A stretch of 64,000 nt of DNA, from positions 23,660,286-23,724,285 of the forward strand of contig CM069603.1 of assembly GCA_035771175.1 (NCBI GenBank), in the 5' to 3' direction. The first letter of the stretch is position 1; every line of letters starts with the position of its first letter. The notes beneath the pieces are model-generated. The model made no database searches. It had not been told where the DNA came from and saw only the letters and a list, made by a program, of their open reading frames with translations. Of the stretch, positions 56,877-64,000 are shown one piece after another. The DNA comes from Paratinospora sagittata. Its lineage: Eukaryota; Streptophyta; Magnoliopsida; Ranunculales; Menispermaceae. The position numbers and the translations under genes were made by a program.

Positions 56877-57967
56877 TGATATGAACTCCACCAACAATTG
56901 TGATGAAACCCAATAACAATGATGGATTAGAACCCCAAGATCATGTAGACAAGATTGGTTGAGTCTTGATCCGTCACCTAACCAAATGAAAACCAAGACT
57001 ATGAAGGATTGAAACGCCACACCACGATTCAACAATCAAGGTGATAAGTTTGGTTGCTTGAACGCCACAAGATTAACTTGATAAGTTCAAAGAGTTCTCT
57101 TAAGAACAAAGAGGACACAATACCTCACAAGGATGTTAAATTCTAAAAACATAATCCCCCATTCAAATTCGAGCTACCACTTTATATATACTTGGAACAA
57201 CCCTCCAAGAATAGGAAAAGACATAACTAAATTTAAAACAACACAAACATCAACATAAACAAGTCCCCATGTTTTTAGGCTTCTTGGACTTCTAAAGGAC
57301 AAGTCCCCACGTTTTTAGGCCTCTTCGAATTCTAAAGGACAAGTCCCCACGTTTTTAGGCCTCTTGGAATTCTAAAGGACAAGTCCCCACGTTTTTAGGC
57401 CTCTTGGACTTCTAAAGAACAAGTCCCCTTGTTTTTAGGCCTCTTGGACTTCTAAGGGACAAGTCCCCACGTTTTTAGGCTTCTTGGACTTCTAAAGAAC
57501 AAAAGGGACAAGTCCCCACGTTTTTAGGCTTCTTGGACTTCTAAAGAACAAGTCCCCACGTTTTTAGGCCTCTTGGACTTCTAAAGGTAACCAAAATAGC
57601 TAATTGACTAAGTTCAATGTATTTAAAACATAACCAACCAGAACCAAATTTATTCCCCTATTTAATACCCTTGAAACTCAACAAATTCATGCCCTTTGAT
57701 GGTCAGTTCATGCCGGCACGTTTTGTGTGCTAATTAGCTTCTTCAATTGCTTTGATGACATGGACTAAGCCTTGATTATTATTTGAGCCCATCTTGGTCT
57801 TTTTAGAATCAGCCCAATTATCTTGGATTAGCCCATTTAGCGCTTCCTTGAAACGTTTGGCTCTAAGTCTTGTAATTGGACCACTTGGAAGTGACAAAGG
57901 GTCTTCTGCATATTCAGCTCCATTCCCAAGTGTATGATCAACTTGTCCAGCTCCTTGGTTTCCATCA
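56877..57967 (-). repeat. CRM-type 5' LTR
   Basis: 1091 bp, TGATATGAACTCC to '..ggtttccatca', followed by the target duplication GGCAT. Eight minisatellite units lie at 57257-57590, one joined through an extra 'aaaaggga'. Substitutions relative to the other LTR are few by eye. Confidence 0.92.
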
Positions 57968-57972
57968 GGCAT

Positions 57973-58699
57973 TGTATGGTCGACCCTGTAGATCTCTGGT
58001 CTGTTGGATGGAGGTATGGGATATTGCAGTGATGGGAACAGAATTTGTACAAGAACACACAGAGAAGATTAAGCGGATCAAGCATAATATGAAGGTAGCC
58101 CAAGATAGGCAGAAGAGTTACGCTGATGCCAAGCGGAAGTCCGTAGAGTTCGAGGTTGGTGACCAAGTTTTATTGAAGGTCTCACCTCAGAAAGGCCAGA
58201 CAAGATTTGGGATAAAAGGCAAGGTCTTTCCGAGATTTATTGGGCCTGTCACGACGCCCCTGACGTAGGCTAACGTCATGACCGGTACGTATGTATTTAA
58301 TTAAAACTACGGGATGTTACAGGTTCGTTCGAGGTTTTAGAATGAATTTGCCCCGTCGCTTACCGATTAGCCTTGCCACCTCAGTTAGTAGCAATCCACA
58401 ATGTTTTTCATGTGTCAATGTTGAGAGTGTACACAAGTGACTTTGACCACGTCTTGGACTGGAGGAACATTGAGCTGAGGCAGGACGGGACTTATGATGA
58501 GGAACCTATTCAGATACTTGATCGGAAGGTCCAAAGGTTGCGTAACCGTGAGATTCCGATGCTTAAGGTGAGATGGAAATTTCATGGCGAGGAGCAGGTT
58601 ACTTGGGAGCCTGAGGACTACATAATGGAGCACTTTGCCGAGTTCATGGGCTTAGGTAATTTCTTAACCTTAAAACTTCGAGGACGAAATTTATTCTAA
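57973..58699 (+). pseudogene. Tekay integrase C-terminus with chromodomain
   Basis: Continues the Tekay integrase after the nested element: 'QDRQKSYADAKRKSVEFEVG' and 'GDQVLLKVSPQKGQTRFG', ending at 'FIGPV', where a 75-bp insertion breaks the frame. It resumes with 'LPPQLVAIHNVFHVSMLRVY'. The chromodomain-like tail is 'ILDRKVQRLRNREIPMLKVR' and 'WKFHGEEQVTWEPED'. In chromoviruses this domain directs integration to marked chromatin. Confidence 0.85.
58247..58321. mobile_element. 75-bp TG..CA mini-insertion
   Basis: TGTCACGACGCCCC to '..gggatgttaca', sitting between 'attgggcc' and 'gttcgaggtt', which together restore the conserved integrase phrase. Flanks GGGCC and GGTTC may be a decayed 5-bp duplication. 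It contains the dyad TGACG-N8-CGTCA (58261-58278). The ends resemble Tekay-type LTR ends, so an internally deleted LTR is likely. Confidence 0.55.
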
Positions 58700-58705
58700 G
58701 GTGGG
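58676..58705 (+). other. Polypurine region of the Tekay element
   Basis: 'cttcgaggacgaaattt' followed by 'attctaaggtggg' directly before LTR C. This phrase is characteristic of Tekay/Del elements and overlaps the end of the pol frame. Confidence 0.8.
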
Positions 58706-61520
58706 TGTGATTTGACGCCACAAAAATTATTTCATCTAGCCCATAACCCAATTGCATTTTGCCCAAACTCTATGTGTTTGCCTTGATATGTTTGGTGTTT
58801 GTTTGATGGTTGTTTAATGTTTGTATATTTGATGCTTGATAATGTATATAAATATTTGCATTATAAATTGTATATGGATCATGTTAAATTAAAGTATAAT
58901 GAATGTGTTATTATTAATGCATGGGCCCATTAAACCATGAATTGATATGGGTTAGGATTGATTGAATAAAAGGATAAATGAAAATGAAAATGAAAATTTG
59001 GTGTATTAGATGGACTGGACATTTAAAATACATGCAAGGATGAGATTGGTTAAAGTACATGTGGTTGGTATGGGTAGTATGAGACCAACACATGTCAAGT
59101 TGGTGCATGAGAATGGACAAGTGTCCCATGCCCCATTTCTCTTCTCCAACACATGTCAAGTTGGTGCATGAGACCAACACATGTCAAGTTGATGCATGAG
59201 AATGGACAAGTGTCCCATGCCCCATTTCTCTTCTCCAATACATGTCAAGTTGGTGCATGAGACCAACAAATGTCAAGTTGGTGCATGAGAGTGCACAAGT
59301 GTCCCATGCCCCATTTCTCTTCTCCAACACATGTCAAGTTGGTGCATGAAGTGGACAAGGGTCCCATGCCCACTTCTCTTCTCCAAGGAAGTCCTAGGGA
59401 GTGAGATGAGTGGAGGGAAAGGAAAAAAGAAGAGAAAGGAAAGAAGAAGAGAAATAAAGAGGAAGTTGCTTTGAGGGAAGTCTCAACAACGTTTTCATCA
59501 AAGTGCTGGATCTTGGTGATATACGGTCAGATTGAGATCAAACTTTGTCAGCAAATTCATATCGTATGGTTATTCATTGTGGTCGGTGGAGATCTTGATT
59601 GGAGTTTTCTTCTGAGAGATATAACCTCCCAAACAAATATGGTCGGAAAGTCTGAATTTCTCGCGCAGTTTAGATCAAACTGATAGATGATCGCCTACAC
59701 CTACCGTCGGATGGATATGATATTTCAGCGGATGGTTCACAACTAATATTTTTGCAATATGAACAGTTGAGATGTTGATGGGTCAAGTTTTTTGTGTGAT
59801 ATAGTCATCTGAGTTCAAGTATTTGCAGCAGGAAAGAAGAAATTGTCTTATTAGAATCTTGTTCATCAAAAAGTTCTATCTCTTCGATCCACCGTGGATT
59901 GAGCTGATTTTTGGACATAAGGTTTGCTTCTTAACATATTTCAATCTGTACGGTTGATTTTGTGATTAAATATTTCTGTTCGCAGCTTGATACATCTGAA
60001 CAGAATATTAAATGAAAAATTGGTAGGGTTGTTTGTATTAGACCTAAATTTAGAATATGAACTTACACCTTTCCAAATAGCTTGCATGTCAACTATGTTG
60101 ACCTAGTTGCCATTGTTGATGAACCCATGATGCAAAATCAGTGATATACATGGCTGAACATGGTGACCTAGTGTAAATCAGCAATATGGCCTAAGTATGA
60201 AAAATTTCATATTTAAGGGCTTTTGATACTTTTGGCCTAGAATCATTGAATTGATGCAATTTATGTCTAATTAAGAATGATTAGGGTTGATTATGCTACT
60301 GATTTGGTTGTTGTGACCATATCATAGGTTAGGCTTACTTGTGATCGAATGGACCAATTTTGGCATGTTTATACCTAAGGAATTGAAAATCTGTATTTTT
60401 GATTAATTGAATGGTTTATGAATGAGAACTATGCATTCGAGATGTGATTTGAGTTGAATGATGGGATTCGGTTTGGTGTCCTTGTGTGGTTAGATAGTCT
60501 CACGAGGCTTGGTTGTGAGTAGACTTCATTTATGATTATATCTTTTATTTCATCATATCACTTATAAATATTGTATGTTGAATGCATGAATGTGTTCTAA
60601 TGTTTTGAATGATGTATTGATTTGAGAAAACCTTATGACTTTGGTTGGGCCCATCTATCTGGCTAATAGGGAGACTTAACCGTGTCATAGGAGGGTTTTA
60701 GAAAGGAAATATTTGGGAATGAGAACGGCACGATGAAATAGACGTGCACTAGTAACCCCAAATCAACATGATTGGGGAGGAGAACGGTACGGTGAAATAG
60801 ACGTGCACTAGTAACCCCAATACATGTGGAATGTGGGTCCAAATTGATAGGCTTTTACTTGCATCAAACTTAGTATAAATGCTTGATATTTATATGTTAT
60901 GATGAGCTTTTAATCATGCTACACATTGACATGCATACATGATATTTATTGATGAGTATTGATAGCATATTTGATTTCTATTCACTGGGCACCGTTGGCT
61001 CACCCTCATTTTCCTCTTTCAGGTCCTTCTGTCCTGAATAAGGGCAAAGGAGTAGTCATATCTTGAGGGCCTTGCCGGCGAGAGAATCCAAGGCCTCGAT
61101 GTGAGTTGAGAGGCATTTTGATTGAACAGTGTTTTAAATTATGATGTAATTATAACACTTACAACATTGTAGTATGGGTGAGTTGGGACTTGTTAGATAG
61201 ACCATGTTCCATATGACGGTTTTTTTGTACCCTTAGTTTTGGAATTTATGTGTATGTCCATCTTGATGGACTGTAGGGATTATGGATTTTTTAATGGTTC
61301 ATTTTTATGGATTATCTCTTGTCTTGGATGATTAATACGGTTGGTAGTTTTGTGTAGTATCTTTTTATATTATGTCGTTGTTTGGGATAAGACTTGTAGG
61401 GTCTTAACCACCTTACAGAAATTGAGGAGTGGTTGGAGATGGCTACGCCGGGAGTCCCGCCCCAGCATTCCGCACGCCATTCCCTGCGGGGTTGGTGGTC
61501 CAGGGTGCGGGGTCGCCACA
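58706..61520 (+). repeat. Tekay LTR C (3' LTR), intact length
   Basis: 2815 bp, TGTGATTTGACGCC to '..gggtcgccaca'. It contains an 89-bp tandem array (59085-59390), a purine-rich tract (59410-59465), the two-copy 58-bp block (60715-60820) and the R/U5-like 'ctcaccctcattttcctctt'. It is the reference for the truncated copies A and B. The right flank TCTAT lies in the Athila 3' UTR. Confidence 0.88.
59085..59390. repeat. 89-bp tandem repeat in LTR C
   Basis: About 3.4 units built from 'aacacatgtcaagttggtgc' and 'ggacaagtgtcccatgcccc', with 'tttctcttctcc' at the unit end. LTR A has one diverged unit (5030-5085); LTR B is truncated before this region. Each unit holds the small dyad TTGG-N9-CCAA. 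Confidence 0.85.
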
Positions 61521-63186
61521 TCTATACTCACAATCTCACACAATTAAAGACTTAACTCAACATTATAAACACAAACGTGGCCTCCAAGATTACACAAAAA
61601 ATAATATTCACTTCTTAGAAGAATTTCAAGAGTATAAAATTTTCTAGAATTTGAACCCAACTCTCTCCAAGTTTCATTTTTGATTCTTTCACACATAAGT
61701 ACATAGCTAATCTCATCAAACTAATCATGTAAGTCATGAACAAGTGCAAACAAGTGTTAAGTATGAGATCTCAAAATATATAATTTTAGGTTAGAACTCC
61801 ATGGGCAAGTCTTTCACACCACTCTCCAATAATGTAGATCACACACCAATCAAAATCAATAGGTCTTCTATAGGTTTTAATGTGAGACCAAGGTTCAAGG
61901 GTAGGGAAAAATAGGAACATTGTAACTCAAAACACCTTAAACACTTTGATCAATTACTAGCATCCACTATATTACATTTGACATCAAAAACCCCTTTTTT
62001 AACACATGTATCTTCTCAAATATTCAACTTTTTCTTTCATTCAATCCCCATTATTTCATTTGCTCTTTTTTTTTTTAATAAATGCTACACCTCCAAACTT
62101 ATTTCTTTTCAACACATAAGTGTAACACCCTTTTCTTTCTTTCTTTTCCATAAAGCTCATGAGCAAACTTCAAATCTTTTCTTTTCTTTATTCCCCTTTT
62201 TTTTCTCATTTTCTTTCCCATTGTTCTTGCTTCTAAATAATAACACTCCAACATGATCAAAGTGTATAAGGTACATAGGTTGAAACAAGGAATTTAAATA
62301 AATAAAACTTAAAAGTTCATAATGCATAGGTAATAAAGAAAAGACATTTAGCTCAACATGGGTACTATGGATATACTCAAAAGAAAGGTAGGCTATTTGG
62401 CTCAAACTTTTTCAAATATGGCCTAAATCATTTTCCTCATAGTGTGTTTTCTAGGATTTCGCCTCGAGTGGTGATCAAACTTGTTCTAGAATCCCTAGAG
62501 ATCTAAGACATGACTTAACAAGCAAAGGTCCATTTCAAACAATCATAATCTAATGATCAGAACCATGTACAAATGGTTAAGTCTCTCTAACAATTCCCAG
62601 CAGAAAGTTGGATCAAGCACACAAATATGTAGGTAACTCTCGACATTCTCCTATCGTTTCATATCTCTAAAGTGTTCTCTTGTCATTGGCCCTCCATAAG
62701 TAAATCTAAAGTTGTAAAAGAATGTGAGTACCTAGCCTAAACTAATGCACACTCAGGAAATACCGTGACAAAAATTCAAAACTCTCCCCCCAAACTTAAA
62801 GCAAGCATTGTCCTCAATACATGAAATAAACAAATAAAGACTAGAAAAAAAAGAGGCATATAAGAGAGAAAGGCCTCTAGAAAAATTCTCTGAACCCAAA
62901 TGGGTGATGATGCCACATAATGCATGCCCTGCGTCTCTCCCGAGGCTCCCAGGAAACCTCCAAATTTGTTTTAGAACATAGAAAGGACTAGTAACCAAAT
63001 CTGTCAATGCATGAAATTCAAATCCTATACTACAATGACTATAAACATAAAGCACAAGAAATAATAAAACTCCAAAAGTGATGGGTTGCCTCCCATCTAG
63101 AGCTTGGTTTAGAGTCGTTAGCCCGACTTTCCTTCATAATGCGTTCAAGGCGCCCCATGAGTGATGCTCTCATCATGCCGCTCCTC
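61521..63186 (-). other. Athila 3' untranslated region (Ath4)
   Basis: No gene seen. Colinear with the Ath1 and Ath2 3' UTRs, with 'tccccccaaacttaaagc' and 'attgtcctcaat' at 62785-62820 and the 'gagcttggtttag' block near 63098. The LTR-proximal end and the 3' LTR are missing, cut by the Tekay LTR at 61520. Confidence 0.65.
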
Positions 63187-64000
63187 TTAGCCAAAGTAAT
63201 GCTTCAACCATTGGCCATTTACCCGAAAGCAAGATCCATCGGCACTTTTCAATTCCACCGCACCATGAGGAAAAACTTTCTCCACAATAAAATGCACGAA
63301 CCATCTAGACTTCAACTTGCCCAGAAAGAGCTTTAATCTGGAATTAAATAAAAGAACTTGTTGGCCCGGTAAGAAGTCCCGCTTCAAAATCAACTTGTCA
63401 GGCCATTGTTTGGTTTTCTCCTTGTAGAGCTTGGAATTCTCATATGCATCGTTTCAGAATTCTTCCATCTCCATAAGCTGTAACAATCGTTGCTCTCCAG
63501 AAGCTTTCAAGTCAAAATTCTGCTTTTTAATTGCCCAATAAGCATGATGCTCTAACTCCACCGGTAAGTGACAACTCTTCCTAAAAACAAGGCGGTACAG
63601 AGACATCCCAATGGGTGTTTTGAATGCAGTCCGATATGCCCACAAAGCATCTTCAAGCTTAAGTGCCCAATCTTTTCTTTTCACATTCACCGTCTTCTCA
63701 AAAATTCGTTTTACTTCCCGGTTGCTTATCTCGGCTTGCCCATTAGATTAAGGGTGGTAGGTAAGGGCTCTCTTGTGCTTCACACCATATTTAGCAAGTA
63801 ACGAATTAAAGAGCTTATTACAAAAGTTGGAACCCTCGTCACTTATGATAGCTCGAGGGGTGCCAAATCGAGTAAAGATGTTCTTGTGCAAAAAATTGAG
63901 CATCACTCTCGCATCTTTGGTAGGCGTAACAATCGCCTCGACCCACTTGGAAATATAATCAACCGTGAGAAGGATGTAGGATTTGCCACACGAAGACGAG
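63187..64000 (-). pseudogene. Athila integrase, partial (Ath4)
   Basis: C-terminal part '[20 protein letters not shown]' (63393-63187), then '[20 protein letters not shown]' with '[20 protein letters not shown]' (63690-63454). The core includes 'AEISNRE' and the SDEG-type second Asp near 63840. Stops break the frame, for example where other copies have a Gln near 63750. The element continues beyond the window edge. Confidence 0.85.

Larger units (their letters stand above)
51790..57967 (-). mobile_element. Complete CRM-type chromovirus (probable)
   Basis: 6178 bp with TG..CA LTRs, a perfect target duplication GGCAT (51785-51789 and 57968-57972), a tRNA-iMet primer site and a polypurine tract. 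Minus-strand order is gag remnant, protease, RT, RNase H, integrase. The integrase has no chromodomain; instead the frame continues into the 3' LTR with 'GPITRLRAKHFKE'. Known CRM elements have a CR motif in this place and a pol frame overlapping the LTR, which is why CRM is preferred over Reina. Gag is largely deleted and RT has a catalytic substitution. Confidence 0.88.
45482..61520 (+). mobile_element. Tekay/Del-type chromovirus, 5'-truncated, with a nested CRM-type element
   Basis: A Ty3/gypsy element with order LTR B, primer site, gag with zinc knuckle, protease, RT, RNase H, integrase with C-terminal chromodomain, polypurine tract, LTR C. Removing the nested element (51790-57967) leaves an internal region of about 4.9 kb. 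The 5' LTR lacks about 710 bp at its start and about 45 bp at its end. The left flank is an env-like leader and the right flank an Athila 3' UTR. No target duplication can be tested because the left end is lost. Many stops make it non-autonomous. Confidence 0.9.

Noticed and set aside
1..64000. A new multi-gene system such as a host gene cluster
   Set aside because: All recognisable coding DNA belongs to four known retrotransposon lineages and is degenerate. The unusual signals are regulatory or structural.

Overview
This 64 kb window looks like repeat-dense plant nuclear DNA, probably from a eudicot and probably heterochromatic or pericentromeric. Nearly everything that can be recognised is an LTR retrotransposon or a fragment of one. 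I found no credible host protein-coding gene, rRNA, functional tRNA or CRISPR array. The plant assignment rests on the retroelement lineages present: Athila (Ty3/gypsy), Tekay/Del-type and CRM-type chromoviruses, and SIRE/Maximus-type Ty1/copia. It also rests on primer-binding sites for plant initiator tRNA-Met and a tRNA-Asp-like site.

Layout, left to right. 1-4853: minus-strand Athila fragment (Ath1: LTR end, 3' UTR, integrase, RNase H, RT). 4857-7610: truncated Tekay-type LTR (LTR A). 7611-22213: minus-strand SIRE-type envelope-like gene (env copy 1) split into three pieces. One split is a complete Athila element, Ath2 (8078-18114, target duplication ACCTA). The other is a 1.8 kb TG..CA insertion (18884-20713, target duplication TTCAT) that carries a large foldback with tRNA-like modules. 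22705-27036: SIRE LTR D (+), itself containing an Athila LTR. 27037-29905: end of another SIRE element, with LTR G (+). 29911-36198: plus-strand Athila fragment Ath3, whose RNase H is split by a Tekay-type solo LTR (30042-32776, target duplication GTAGA). 36199-37400: SIRE LTR E (+, truncated). 37401-38990: degenerate sequence containing the end of a minus-strand Tekay-like element. 38990-40559: SIRE LTR F (-). 40560-45298: the 3' UTR and env copy 2 of the same minus-strand SIRE element, split by an Athila solo LTR (41282-42735). 45482-61520: a Tekay chromovirus (+) with a truncated 5' LTR and an intact-length 3' LTR, whose integrase is split by a complete CRM-type element (51790-57967, minus, target duplication GGCAT). 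61521-64000: minus-strand Athila fragment Ath4, running off the window.

No polyprotein is intact. Reading frames are broken by stops and frameshifts, many explicable as C-to-T or G-to-A transitions (CAA to TAA, TGG to TGA/TAG). Several catalytic residues are substituted: FMDH in Ath1 RT, YFND in CRM RT, Glu to Lys in Ath2 integrase, Asp-Ala-Glu in the Tekay protease. The elements therefore look like silenced, decaying copies that could move only in trans.

The most interesting non-coding signals are these: dense arrays of short dyad motifs directly upstream of the TATA box in two SIRE LTR subfamilies; an inverted LTR pair (E/F) that could form dsRNA; the tRNA-like foldback at 19832-20713; a conserved splice-acceptor-like signal and TATA box in front of the envelope-like gene; a conserved hairpin plus second polypurine tract in the Athila 3' UTRs; and a pol frame that continues into the 3' LTR of the CRM-type element, next to a 40-bp minisatellite in its LTRs. 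Boundaries and frames were read by eye; no alignment or database search was run.
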